Positions 1 through 11,385 of a stretch of DNA of 64,000 bases are shown in pieces. Position 1 is the first letter of the stretch; every line of letters begins with the position of its first letter. The notes under the pieces were generated by a model that searched no databases, had not been told where the DNA came from, and worked only from the letters and a program-made list of their open reading frames with translations. The position numbers and the translations under genes are program-made. The stretch spans positions 26,057,784 to 26,121,783 of the forward strand of contig CM060967.1 in the NCBI GenBank assembly GCA_030765045.1. The letters run 5' to 3'. The stretch is from Tenodera sinensis. Taxonomy: Eukaryota; Arthropoda; Insecta; Mantodea; Mantidae.

Positions 1-1080
1 ATATAAGTAAACCCAAATTAATTTAATCAGTTTTGACCACTTTCATCCAATTGAAGCCTCTTTAAAATACTTTTTAATTCAATCAATTGCATTGATCTCT
101 TCTGTCTGATTCTGCCTTTGCAACTATGTCTGTATACGGGTGGTGTTACAGAACAATTATGCCTAATTGACATAGTAATCCACAATGAAATTTGTGACTT
201 GAAGTACTTGCAGATTTTAAGTGGTCATTAGACTCGGCTATTTCAAAGTGCACTTGAAGACACCTTGTGGTTTACCGGGTAATCGTGGCTTGATGAATTA
301 GTTAGAGAATTTAGTTTGGCAACGGGCGGATTCCCATGTTCTATTGATTAGAACATCCCAACGGTAAGGCGAAGATCTGTGGTTAAAAATCTGCCTATAT
401 CATTGAAATGTTCAGTCGAATTCTGCTTTATCAATTTTAACCAACACACAGCTTGCGTTTAAGAATAAATAACTATAATTAATAGGTGAGTTCGTATACT
501 AAATGTGTATAAACATAAAATCCTTTCTCAGAGCGATACTTCATTTTATTATGATTCTAAGATAGTGTTTATCCCAAATATTTCTTTGGGATTTTTATAT
601 ATGTTGACACGACTCGCACTGTACCTCCTCCGAACCTCAAATATTCGTAGTCTTATCCTGCACTGGTTCACTCAGCCACGAGTCACACTGTTTGATCCCC
701 TCAACACTCGTTTAAGCAATTCTGTTGGTGAGAGAATTTGAAACTAGTAAAGCTAGTTTCGTTTCTTTATGTTGTGGGAACAGTAAGAGAATGTAAAGGA
801 GTCGAGACAGACTGAAGAAGTTATCAGCTGTTGTCAACGTCTGCTAGAGAAAATCAAGCAACCCTGGAGACCTCTGCAAGCACTACAGAGAAAACATATT
901 ATCTAATGCAGCTATCCAACCAAATTGTGACAGAAGCTGTACTCGAGTAAACAATTAATGTAAAATAATATACATTAGACAGTGAAGAAGAGCGATGGGG
1001 CTCATTTCTCTTTGAAGCTGTTTGTACACATGCTCCCCTGCGATTTAGGCTACCCCGTCCGCCATCTTTTATAATTTGTT
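1..1080. other. Unassigned AT-rich sequence
   Basis: No recognisable gene, tRNA-like box or repeat was seen. A 78-codon frame at 505-741 (+) has no recognisable motif and looks like chance. Confidence 0.5.
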
Positions 1081-1745
1081 TGATCACCGCGTGCGCGACT
1101 CTGCAGTAAGGAAGGAAGTAGAAGAGGAAACAGGGGTTAAGAGCGAGAGAGAGAGAGAGATAGTCGGATCCCTAGGGGAATCCTGAAGCAATCTCGGCCG
1201 CTTCCTCCCTCAGCGCCAAGACTCAATTAAACTTTAAGATGATATGCATGGGGCAAGGCGAGAGCGGCCCGGCGATATCTCAAGGGTTACGCTAGCTCAA
1301 GAAATTTGCATGCTGCATTATTATATAGAAGCAAGGAAGGAAGGAAGCAAGGAAGGAAGGAACCTGGTAGCTTGGGCTGGCTAGGTAATGAAGGAAATGT
1401 TTCAGTCGAGGTCTCCTGGGATTCCCGTTGAGACGTTCTCTCTCTCGCTCACTCACAAGCTGTGTGGTACAGCCACCGAGCCTAGCTACTACCAGTTGCT
1501 GGGGTGCTGACGTACTCCAGGTGCCCACCCGCTCACCCGCCCGCCCGCCCGACTTCATTACCACGTTTCGATATCGTGACCTAACCTCAAAGTCCTTGGC
1601 TTTATCGTCTTCACCTCCCTGGATACTGGACTGATCTTCGACACTTGACTCACAACTTCGGCATTTCCAATCACCAAGAGCAGCTGAGACGAAACAGAAG
1701 ACACCACGAACTTCGTGCAATTTCTGGAAGGTACCAAGTCTCACA
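1081..1745. other. GC-richer stretch with simple GGAA and GA tracts; unknown
   Basis: This block is clearly richer in G+C than its flanks. It has a GA run near 1141-1160, GGAA repeats at 1332-1362 and a CCCGCC-type run near 1530-1550. A 150-codon frame lies on the minus strand (1744-1292). It contains low-complexity parts made by the simple repeats (a run of alternating Glu and Arg, a Ser-Phe-Leu-rich tail) and no domain I recognise. The block could be an untranslated exon or CpG-rich regulatory DNA, but nothing in the sequence proves it. The reading frame is not offered as a gene. Confidence 0.25.
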
Positions 1746-2260
1746 TGCCTAGTATATTGGAGATAAATTGTACTTGGCCATTAAGACTCTACAGGAAATG
1801 AGACATATTGAGTTACAGGCTTGTTTCGTGGTGTCTTCATGAACGCGTTCACATTGGCTGACGTTGACATAAACATGGCCATAAACTTGTAAACATATCA
1901 TGTATATCTGCATCAAACATAAGAAACACAAAATCGGAGAGCAATTTTCAATACACCCCATCGCGTAATTGCTCTGTCACCTCATGTCAGATGTTCCATC
2001 GCCAGGTATTAAATTATTAGCTGAATTTCTATGTAAGATCACTGGCCAGGAATCACTCTGATATGTATAAAAATTGCAGTAAAATAAACTGCAATGTTAA
2101 GTAGTGTTTTCTGCTATAAAATCCCACTCCTGACACCATCTGACAGAAAAAGATAATTTGATAGTCCAGTTATTGGTTGTCACTTTATTTATTTGTAAAA
2201 CTCTAGCAGAAAAATGTTCTCTTTTACTGACATTAACACAGTCTACAGTCCTCAGTAATG
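1746..2260. other. Unassigned AT-rich sequence
   Basis: Nothing recognisable. Short frames at 1749-1961 (-) and 2158-2376 (+) are hydrophobic by composition and look like chance. Confidence 0.5.
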
Positions 2261-2261
2261 T

Positions 2262-2662
2262 TACAACTCACAACTATTTTCTTCTCGTAATCTTGTCTTA
2301 CTCATTTCTATATTTCTTGACTTTTTCTGTCCTTCTAAAGCTGTCTTGCGTGATACAATCTTTTGACACTCATTAACTGCTTCGCTATCTTCTCGCCTCC
2401 TTATTTAGTGAGGGTGACGTAACACGGACGTTTCTCGAAATTCACCTTTCTGGAACGTCCGCAAATACGCTGGCCAAGGGACACTTCTCGGATAATCCTG
2501 GAAACCCCTTTCATGTGCCGCGCTCATGTTGTCAAATGTTCATTTGTGAGACAGCCTGACCTTGAGCGTCTTTCGTACGCACCGCAACTGGTATTTGGTG
2601 CGAAGTAGCTTGATCCGACCGTCCTTTGTTGTGCACCGCGGTCAGCGTCACAATACTCAAAC
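2262..2662 (+). repeat. Dispersed repeat with heat-shock-element-like motifs, copy 1
   Basis: This segment aligns by eye with 56017-56485. The shared order is CAACTATTTTCTTCTCGTAA, then a GATACAATC block, AACTGCTT, GCCTCCTTAT..TAGTGAGG, a cluster of TTCnnGAA motifs, GCAGCCTGACCTTGAGCG or its variant, and GTCACAATA at the end. TTCTCGAA starts at 2432 and TTCTGGAA at 2448; each is a pair of inverted heat-shock-element half sites. The cluster follows a TTATTTAG or TATATAG block. Length and promoter-like content would suit a solo LTR or another transposon end, but I see no target duplication. The family is not identified. Confidence 0.5.
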
Positions 2663-4660
2663 CGTATCCTTTAACCTTGCTCATTTTAATAGCACATAAC
2701 TTCATTTGTAGTGCGTACTGTCGGTAGTCGCATAGCAGGCCACCATATTAGCTCAGCTGTTTCTTACGACTGGGCGCTTTTTGTTCCCGTTCGCCGTTAT
2801 GAATAACGAAATTAGAGCTAAGTTTGCGCCCTAACTTTACGTGGTTGTCCAAATGCTTAATTTTAAATGTGAAATGTGAATGGTCCCTATTCTTTCACTG
2901 CACCGCTAATATGTACCGGGATGTTAAATGTATTGGTGTTCGATTTGTGAGACCAGTAACCTCCTAGAAAAACACTAACAATTGTATTAAAATATACGTG
3001 ATACGGATATGTTTATTCTCAGCTCTTGTAGTGCAGATGAGCGACGAAAATGCCTTCCTACACGAAATATGTTGAGCGTATTAAACCTGCATGTGAAAAA
3101 CAAACGACAGAGAGGGCGAGACGGCTAAATGACTTGCGAGTCCCTTTTTTGCCACCAGTGTGTTAAGGTATAAGAAGTAATTGCTCCTAGTTTATCGATT
3201 AGAATACCTTATGAGATGTCCTAAGAAAGTAATTACAAGAAACTTTATTTTTCTTAACGATATTGAGTATTTCTGAGAGGACGGTAAAGGGAGAAACTGT
3301 GGGGTGCGTGTCCCCTCGACTATTTAGCACACTTAAGCACTTAATGAATATGATTCTAGTGTAGGGAGACAGTTACCTTTGGACTCCCTTGCAGATCTTC
3401 CCTGCCAGGCAATTTAAAGTGACTTTCATTTGTATTATAATTACTGCTAAATAATATCATGCAGCTTGGCAATTCCTGGAACTAGGCAATTTCACTATTC
3501 CTGTTTTAATATGTTGTTTATGTTTGGTGAAACTGCTTCCGGGAAGATAGTTGAGATACACAAAACTACAGCGATGTTGGTTAACTAGTAGCATTATAAG
3601 TTATTGGTTTTTATAAATATTGAAATTCAACAATGCAATGTTAACACAACCAAAATATTGAGTAAAATGATACAATTTTTAACCCATAGGTATCATGGCA
3701 AGGTGGAACATAAAGCCTCTGTTGAAAACAAACTTGCATAAATCTTTATGTCGGAAACAATGAGCTCCGAACATTTTACCAATGATGCATGCCAGTGGTG
3801 CTCAACAGCAGGCAAGTTAGGGGAGGTTGAAATCACGTTCCAGTGGCGGTAATTCTTACGTACAGGAAATCAACTCCTGATTAACCCACGAGGATTACTT
3901 TTTTTGCGTTTCAGAAGGTCTTCAATATTTGGTGCAAAAGAAAGTGCACAGGCTCAAAAGGTAAGTAAGGTGATTTTCACTTATCTTGCTGCGATACTCA
4001 CTTTCAAAGTAGTTCAAGTTTGAAAATGTTTGTTCGCAGATATAAGTGGAGCCAAAGACTGCCATTCAACTATATGGAAATATACGTAATCTCGGATAAT
4101 CACAGCAGGACAAAGACTTAAATAATTTCCACTCTTCTTTCTCAGAACCTTTTACGGCCCTGAAATTCTGCAGTGCAAGTAGTTTCAAATTTTGTAGCTC
4201 GTGTGAAACCTCACTACATGGAAACTTCAAAAGTGGAAAATAATTGGATTTTGGGGTCTTCAACTTGTAAACGAACTGTGTCGTACAATTGCTTCAAAAG
4301 TTCATTGCAGCAAATTTATTTTTCCTCTTTTGTATCTTTCTTCTATTGATTTTATGAAACATTGAACTTAAGTAGTGACAAATTTAGTGGTAAATTACTA
4401 CATATTTCATTAATTATTCTATTTTAAAATGGAAGAATACTTATTTTTTGCACATTTAGCTTTTGGACATTCAATCTTTGAAAACTTTGATAACATGATT
4501 GCAATAGGAAGAAATAATAAAATACATTTTCGCTGAAAGACATGTTATAACTTTTCATATTACAATATAATCTTACAACTTTTTGCTTAATTCTTTCATC
4601 AGAACCCTAATGGGGTCTCAAAACATATATTGCCAGTGAAATCTCGAAGAAATTGAGGGA
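2663..4660. other. Unassigned sequence
   Basis: No repeat or gene was recognised. One short frame at 3050-3166 (+, 38 codons, starting MPSYTKYVERIKPAC) is rich in charged residues and less AT-biased than its surroundings, but it has an upstream in-frame stop and no homolog known to me. The rest is AT-rich with frequent stops. Confidence 0.4.
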
Positions 4661-4674
4661 TTTGTGGACTAAGC

Positions 4675-4835
4675 GGCGCTAGGGGGGAGGGGGGAGGGTT
4701 CCTCCGGGTTCTCCGGTTTCCCCCGCCATCTCATTCCACCGGTTCACCATCTTTATTCCATGCATCATCAGTGTCACCGCCTGCGGTGCCGTATGTAGTA
4801 AAAGGGGGCGTTAAACACAACAAAAAAATTAAATT
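4675..4835 (+). repeat. GC-rich SINE-like tail
   Basis: A G-run (4681-4697) is followed by TCCTCCGGGTTCTCCGGTTT, a pyrimidine-rich block and CCGCCTGCGGTGCCGTATG, and it ends near AACACAACAAAAAAATT. The block resembles the body of insect tRNA-derived SINEs with an A-rich 3' tail. No tRNA-like head is visible, so the family call is weak. Confidence 0.3.
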
Positions 4836-5849
4836 TTCTTTTCCTGTGTTTCCCTTTTCAGTGACCGAAGTATTGGTTTTTATATTTCGTGTGTAGTTTT
4901 GATTCATGAACGTTTAAATTCTGATAATCACTAATTTAAATTTAAATCACTATGAAAGTATGCTGTTCGGTAGTCAGACCTTAAACCCGGCGTTCACTCG
5001 TTTAAACATTTTAACCTACTTTTCGCTCTATAAATTACTATGATAAAGTTTTCAATCAAAGTGCTTGAAAATTTCGTAAGTAAATGGCTTGAGGCTCGAA
5101 ACCTAATATTTTTGTTTGTTTTAAAAGAGAAATAAACTAAAGGAATTGTAATGCAGCCAGTGAAGAGATACACAAATCTTGTGCTCACACTTGCATAACT
5201 TTTTTTTATCCAATTGGAGGGGAAAAATGGAGGTTGCCCTATCCACATCAAAACTTTTGCTTAGAAGTGACTTCAAAATAGGCAGGCATTACTGGCTACA
5301 CGCTGAATGCGGAAACAAAACTCAGCTGTTTATATAAGTACAAGTAAATTTTGTTACTAACAGGCCCATTAGGGGCGAAGAAAACATGCTCGATATACCG
5401 TTAACCAACCTTAACTTGAGTATAGCTATACACATCAACCTGCATTTGGTAAACAGATAGTGCAGCGAACAATTTTTACAGATATGTATTTTATGAGTTT
5501 TTGTGTTTATTTGCAATATCTGTGTCTAACTCATGGTTTCGTAATTATCTAAGCTTCAGAATGAAGTAGGCTTCGCAGGCTATTCTCAAAATATTAGTGG
5601 TATACATTTTATTCGCCAGGTCATTATCTCAAACGTAAAAAAGTCATAAAAGATTTAATTAATTTTTGAGAAGATAATAATAAGAAACATATTTTTAGGT
5701 AAAAATGTTTAGGGGGGATGGGGAATTCATTATGTTAACGATTCACAGCACCTACAATTCCTTCTCAATTCAGAGCTAAAATAGGAGATGACGCCTAAAC
5801 TTATATATAAATTAAGAAATAAAATATATGCATAATCAAGAATGAACAA
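4836..5849. other. Unassigned AT-rich sequence
   Basis: No recognisable feature. The 85-codon frame at 4994-5251 (-) shows no motif. Confidence 0.5.
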
Positions 5850-6295
5850 AGTACAGATTTGGTAAAATTTGCCTAATTCTTGAATCATCAAGAGTAAACA
5901 AGACTACGTGGGCTATAGCCAGAAAATTCAAAATATACGTTTCATTTGCCATAAAAATATCTTAAACATATGGCATTTTAATCAAAAACGTTATGGCTAT
6001 TTTCGAAAAATAGTAGTTTAGGGTGGAAGAATTTTCTTCAGAACCTTCATGTCGCATCCTTGAAATATATTAAACTTAAATACCAACCTTGGTTTTCAAC
6101 CGACTTTTCGTTTTCGAGTTACGCTGTTCACAAACTCACACACATGCGCGCGCGTTCGGGCGGACGGACCTTTCTAGAAATGCTTTTTTGGATTCAGAGG
6201 CCCTCAAATATACATTTCCGTGAAATCTCGACATCGAATTTTTGAGTGGAATGCAGTACTTCCCCTTCTTACTATACATAGTAGAGAAAGTGAAA
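5850..6295 (+). mobile_element. Family X copy, 5'-truncated, in left inverted-repeat arm
   Basis: The segment runs from the GGCTATAGCCAGAAAATTC block through the TTTAGGGTGG block, the tRNA-unlike CACACATGCGCGCGCG microsatellite site and GGATTCAGAGGCC, to the 3' end GTAGAGAAAGT near 6283-6293. The X 5' half is missing. The family is defined from full-length copies elsewhere in the window. Confidence 0.75.
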
Positions 6296-6629
6296 AGAAA
6301 GAAAAATCCAGCAAAATTTAGCACGCGTAGGTACATGGCAAACCTGCATGCAGTAGTTAGGCTTATGTCACACCGTTGGCGTATAGCACATCCAGTGGTG
6401 CTGTTGTATTCACGTGACATTTCTAAGTCCCCGATTCCAACACCAGGTGCCATGGTATCAGATATTAGCTCACCGCCAATAGATAACGCCATGGGAGAGA
6501 AAGAGAAACTGCTTTCATGAAGTGGCTCATAAATTTGCTCAGAAGTCTTTTCTTTCAAGACTAGAGTCCATTTACTTGGAAATAAACATAACACAGGACC
6601 TAAGGAAGCCCTGCTAAGATTAGCCCAAT

Positions 6630-6715
6630 AAATCTATCGTTCTCCAGGTTTGAACCCACGCTGTCGGGAATCAGAGGCCATCTTGGTAACTACTAGACAA
6701 CTGAAGACTTGGTCT
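6630..6715 (-). repeat. tRNA-like SINE head, antisense
   Basis: Read on the minus strand, the block contains TAGTAGTTACCAAGATGG, which is like a tRNA A box, and GTGTGGGTTCAAACCTGG, which is like a B box (GGTTCRANTCC). The same block lies in the right arm at about 9576-9650 on the plus strand. The body family is unknown. Confidence 0.45.
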
Positions 6716-6899
6716 AGTTTGAAAAGCAATCACACAATAATAGCAGTAGGTAACAGTGTATTGTGGCCATTCATACTAAGCGTGTATAACTAAGCTTACA
6801 CACATTCTTTGATATATTTGTGGGAGACCTTTGCATGAAGTCGCTAATATGTTCTGTGAAGCTCAAAAGTAAGAAATCTGTAAAAGCAGCGCATTAAAT

Positions 6900-7340
6900 T
6901 AAGAGAAATAAATCGCCCAATATATTCGTGTTGTAGATACCTCAACATCAAACCGTCAACGTTGAAACATTACGTACGTTACATGCCTTGCAACTCAGAA
7001 ACTGTGGTTCAAATCCAAGCAAGCGATATTCCAAGCTTTAGGACGCACCAGGCTGAAAACTACCTCTCCCACAGTACGTCTAAGATCAGTTTGAGGGAAA
7101 AAAAGCTCTGGAGTAAAATTCATTTTAAAGAAGTGGCACCATTATTTTGGAGTTGCAGCGGCGTCCTAGTCCCTTTTATGAATTGTTTATTTTCTCCATA
7201 CGTTGTCAAATCTCCCGTTGAACGAATTGTGTATTCATAGACTCAATGCTTGGATAGAGAACGAAACATGAATTTGGATTTTAAAACGAATTATAAACTT
7301 GATATTTGAGAAGGGGGTGGCAAGTAGTATAAAATAAATT
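6900..7340. repeat. Inner part of left inverted-repeat arm, tRNA-like block
   Basis: A B-box-like run (CTGTGGTTCAAATCCAAGC, about 7001-7019) is shared with the right arm (about 9110-9130, opposite strand). It suggests that another tRNA-derived retroposon is part of the duplicated segment. The 92-codon frame at 6962-7240 spans this repeat and is not a gene. Confidence 0.4.
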
Positions 7341-7527
7341 GTTTTCAAAGGGGCCACGTTTTCTTTCTTTTCTCTTCCCCTGGCACTTCTCTTGGATCAA
7401 GCTGCATGTCCGTCCCGGCTTTAGCCGCCAGTTGTACATCGGTGTTCATTTATTCTCTTCTTTTGTTTGGCTTATGTTATGCATTCCAATTCTATTATTA
7501 TAACAATGTATTACAAGTTTACAGCTT

Positions 7528-8617
7528 CACCATGACCGATTCTTCGACTCAATGAGCAATTTCACTTCAGTAAAGCTGAGACGCCCCATGGCTAAACAAA
7601 CTGCTTTTCCACATTCTTTGTCACAAATGGAGAGTTCACTCATTTGGAAATCGCTTTCCAGCTTTGACTACCCTGTCAAAAGGATCCAATCCTATCTCGG
7701 TAACGAACAGTATAGTGATAAAGAATACAAAGGATTCTAAGGTCGTTTCGCACATTCACAGGGAAAGATTGGCTAACCCTTGCAGGTAGTTTCGTCCACC
7801 TTACATCCTATGGTGTAAGACAAATGGATGTTTTACCCAAAGTTTTCTTGTCTGAGATCATTATACATCCATTACACACGTAGATACACGGGGAGGAGCA
7901 ACAATAATTTTTGCAATAGTACTACAATTAAAATTTCCAGTCGACTTGCAACAATATGTAGCTAAAAAATATTACATAGTCTGACATTCTTTAGGATTTA
8001 ATTTTCATTTTACAGTGAGAAGATTGATGGGGTAATCCTGGCTAACCTAGCAATTGATACTATTCTTGACACCATCCATTTTTGGCACATAGTATTTACA
8101 CTCATTGGATACTTTGCCCATGAAATATTTTGTGCCCATTACAGTAGCTGTAATATATCCATTGCGATGGATGTAATCAGAACAGAATTTTTAAATTCGT
8201 GCTAGTGAATTACTCTAACTTCAAAGGGTTAAGTCACGGTAAAATATAATTCTTCTTCTTCTCTTAATGTTGGGCCTAATCGCCTGTTTTATACGTGAAT
8301 CAATTGATGTCTTTCTTGGTCCTCCCGGACTTCTCTCTTCCTTCCGGGATTTGGTCTCTCGATATTTTCACTAATCGTTCATCTGACGTTTATCTGGATA
8401 TATGTATATTCCATTCCTTTTTCTTCCCACCCATTGAGTCTTACATATCTTTCTGTAATTTATCGCACATTGTTTTTCCAGTTATCTTCTTTAATACTTC
8501 ATTTCCGTGGTTTCCGTCATTCGTCGTGTTCTTGTGGTCTCTGGTCTCATATTTATCATGCCATGTAATTCCATATGGTTGTTATGAACATTAATAACGT
8601 AAAAAACAAGAAAACAG
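7528..8617. other. Spacer between the inverted-repeat arms
   Basis: About 1.09 kb separates the two arms. 8240-8590 holds an antisense LINE fragment (separate entry). The remainder, 7528-8239, is AT-rich with no recognised feature; the 62-codon frame at 7552-7740 has no motif. Confidence 0.6.
8240..8590 (-). mobile_element. LINE reverse transcriptase 3'-end fragment, degenerate
   Basis: The minus-strand translation, read across a frameshift, gives TEMKY then LKKITGKTMCDKL. This resembles the (A)EM(K/R)(Y/F)L(R/K)(K/R)I.GKTRRD.. block that follows the reverse transcriptase domain in many insect LINEs. Further on, another frame gives NPGRK...GGPRKTS, like the usual G(K/R)RPRGRPRKTW block near the LINE C-terminus. 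Order and spacing fit one LINE tail with several frameshifts and stops. It is non-functional. Its place in the spacer of an inverted repeat may be chance or may be part of how the duplication arose. Confidence 0.55.
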
Positions 8618-10345
8618 GAAGCTGGAAACTTGTAATATATTGTTATAATAATAGAATTGGAATGCATAATATAAGCCAAATAAAAGAAGAGATAAAATGA
8701 ACACCGATGTACAACTGGCGACTAAAGCCGGGACGGACATACGGCTTGAACCTTGAATCAGGGGAAGAGAAAAGAAAGAAAACGTGGTCCCTCTGAAAAT
8801 CATTTATTTTATACTACTTGCCACCCCCCTTCCCAAATATCAAATCTATAATTTGTTTTAAAATCCAAATTCATGTGTGATTGTTTATCCAAGCATTTAG
8901 TCTATGAATACACAATTCGTTCAACGGGAGTTACGATAGTGTATAGACAAAATAAACAATACATATAAGGGGCTAGAACGCCACTGTGACTCCAAAATAA
9001 TGGTAAAATACTTTAGAATAAATTTTACTCGAGTTTTTTCTTCAAACTGATTTTAAAGGGACTGTGGGAGAGGTAGTTTTCAGCCTGGTGCGTTCTAAAG
9101 CTTGGAATATCGCTTGCTTGGATTTGAACCACAGTTTCTGAGTTGCAAGGCATGTAATGTACGCAATGTTTCAACCCTGTTGGCTTATTGTTGAGGTATC
9201 TACAACATGGATATAATGGGCGATTTATTCCTCTTTAATGCACTGCTTTTACAGATTTCTTGCTTCTGAGCTTCACAGAAAATATTAGAGATTTCGTATA
9301 AAGGCCTCCCACAAATATAGCACAATAGTATGATCCAATAGACAGTAGTTTGCGGGCTTATAGGCCATGGTGCAGCCGATGAATTATCTCACCTTTCGCC
9401 CACGAGTGCGTTGGGCATCTTCAACTTGGGAAGCCCCTATTGGAATAACGCCGGCCGTGAAAGCCTACGTTTGTATAAAATAGTACGAGTCTGAATACAC
9501 GTTCATATGTAGTATGAATGGCCACAATACACTGTTACTCCTATTATTGTGCGATTGCTAGACCAAGTCGTCTTCAGCTGTCTAGTAGTTACCAAGATGG
9601 CCTCTGATTCCCGACAGTGTGGGTTCAAACCTGGAGAACGATAGATTTATTGGGCTAATCTTAGCAGGGCTTCCTTAGGTCCTGTGTTATGTTTATTTCC
9701 AAGTAAATGAACTCTCTGCTTGAAAGAAAAGACTCCTGAGCAAATTTATCAGCCACTTCATGAAAGCAGTTTCTCTCTCTCTCCCATGGCGTTATCTATT
9801 GGCGGTAAGCTAATATCTGATACCATAGCACCTGGCGTTGGAATCGGGGACTAAGAAATGTCACGTGAACACAACAGCACCACTGGATGTGCTATACACC
9901 AACGGCCTCACATAAGCCTAACTACTTAATCCTACTGCAGGTTTGCCAAGTACCTACGCGTACTAAATTTCGCTTGATTTTTCTTTCTTTTCATTTTCTC
10001 TACTACGTATAGTAAGTAGGGGAAGTATTGTATTCCACCCAAAAATGCCATGTCTAGATTTCACGGAAATGTATATTTGAGGCCCTCTGAATCCAAGAAA
10101 GCATTTTTGGAAAGAAAACAAAATGTCGGTTAAAAATCGAATTTGGTATTTAAGCTTCATATGTTTCAAGGAAGTGACATGAAGATTTTGAAGAATATTC
10201 TTCCACCTTAAACTATCCTTTACATGGAAAATTATTGGAAAATGGCTCTAACGGTTTTGATTAAAATGCCATATTGCTAAGATATTTTTATGGCAAATGA
10301 AATTATATTTTGCATTTTCTGGCTATAGTCCATGCACTCCTGTTT
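8618..10345 (-). repeat. Right arm of the large inverted repeat
   Basis: This is the partner of 5850-7527, in opposite orientation. The arm begins with the complement of the left inner end near 8618 and reaches the X copy at 9990. About 190 bp at 9320-9500 (a GGCCGGCCGTGAAAGCCT-type block) is missing from the left arm, so it was inserted here or lost there. The X copy continues past the arm end to 11000, while the left arm stops, so the duplicated block ended inside X. Confidence 0.75.
9320..9510. repeat. Segment present in only one inverted-repeat arm
   Basis: It contains CCATGGTGCAGCCGATGAA, CCCACGAGTGCGTTGGGCAT, GGGAAGCCCCTATTGGAAT and ACGCCGGCCGTGAAAGCCTA. It is GC-richer than the arm around it. 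This kind of block is reminiscent of dispersed insect repeats, but I cannot assign a family. The boundaries are approximate because the arms are diverged. Confidence 0.4.
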
Positions 10346-11000
10346 GCTCCCGATGACCTTTGTACAGCTGATAAACCGTAAGAGATAGACCAAATCTTAC
10401 CACACAAAAATATGTTGTTGTTTTCTAGTGCCTTGCATCTGGCAATGAAGCCATTAGCATTCGTGCTTTCCAATACTTTTGAACTGTAGTTTCTTCTGAT
10501 CTTAATGCTTCACAGGTCTTCAAGTGTTATTCGTTCATTTCTGCTGGATCGTTACACAGGACACATATTGGTGAAGCTGAGATACCTATTCTGTGCAGAT
10601 GACTTGCTAAGCAGTCGTGATTTGTCAATAGCCACACAAAAATATAGATCTCGTTAAAACATACAATTTATGTCCAAATGAATTTTTTGTAGAGTGAACC
10701 ATTTCGGAGAAAGTCCTAATTATTTTTGTTGGTTTTACAACACATACTTTCCACAAACGGAAGATAATTATTCATTTTGTTATATCTTAGCTGTGCAAAG
10801 GTAACGGAATTTCACAGCTTTAAAAGATTTGACTATCACTCAAAGCCTACTGTGTTCTCATATTCCCCTTGTACCTACAAGGAAATAAGCAATAAGATAA
10901 TGTTTATCTCAACTAACACGAAGAAGATATAGGAATAAGAGATTGTAAGGATGGTTAGTACAAGAGTAGAGAAAGTCACGTGAGTGCAACATCAGATTTG
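9990..11000 (-). mobile_element. Family X copy, full length, interrupted
   Basis: The minus-oriented copy runs from TTTTCTCTACTACGTATAGT (3' end of X) to AGAGTAGAGAAAGTCACGTG and CAACATCAGATTTG (5' end of X). It is interrupted at 10414-10631 by a short retroposon with a 14 bp target duplication. Without that insertion it is about 780 bp, slightly short of the window's best copies. The 68-codon X frame is broken here. Confidence 0.8.
10400..10645 (-). mobile_element. Short retroposon in an X copy with 14 bp target duplication
   Basis: CCACACAAAAATAT occurs at 10400-10413 and again exactly at 10632-10645. The 218 bp between (10414-10631) is foreign to family X, whose sequence resumes without loss after the second copy. 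The insert starts GTTGTTGTTTTCTAG on the plus strand. On the minus strand it therefore ends in an AAAACAAC tail, which points to target-primed insertion of a minus-oriented SINE or LINE 3' end. No tRNA-like promoter is visible, so a 5'-truncated LINE tail is as likely as a SINE. Confidence 0.75.
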
Positions 11001-11385
11001 TTTTCTTTTTGTTTTCTTTTAAAATGTTCGTAAAGTCACAAAAGGATATGCTTAATGAAGCGTGTGTTTTAAGATAAAGATAAATACATTTTATGTCATC
11101 TGGCACGGTATACGAGTTGGAAGAAAAAAAAAAAAAAAAAAGACGAACAGGTCCGGAATAAAGAGGAATTCGCATATTCGAAGAAAATTCAATATGTATG
11201 CTTTGTGAAGGAAATACGTTAACGTATGATTAATCAAAATCGTACTTCTGAGAAAATCAGAAACAATGAAAAATGTTTCATGCCAAGGTTAGTTTATTTG
11301 GGAGCTTTTATTTAAAATCTTCGTGTCGTATTCCTAAATATCAAGTTTGGTTTTATTCGCCATTTCGTTTTGGAGTGGATTCAGG

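Larger units (their letters stand above)
5850..7527 (+). repeat. Left arm of a large inverted repeat
   Basis: The reverse complement of 8618-10345 aligns along this segment. Matching landmarks are the family X 3' part, the same X junction (GTAGAGAAAGTGAAAAGAAAG here against GTAGAGAAAATGAAAAGAAAG in the other arm), a tRNA-like block near 6640-6670, the Asn/Ser-rich block near 7000-7100, and the inner end ATTACAAGTTTACAGCTTC. The arms differ by many substitutions and small indels. About 190 bp near 9320-9500 of the right arm is absent here. Both arms share X plus about 1.2 kb of non-X flank, so this is an inverted duplication of a composite segment rather than two independent X insertions. Confidence 0.75.

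Noticed and set aside
1292..1744. 150-codon minus-strand frame as a gene
   Set aside because: Large parts come from GGAA, GA and CCCGCC simple repeats; no domain, and an overlapping plus-strand frame is equally open.
6136..6594. 152-codon minus-strand frame as a gene
   Set aside because: It lies in an inverted-repeat arm and its first part is family X sequence; the other arm does not keep it open.
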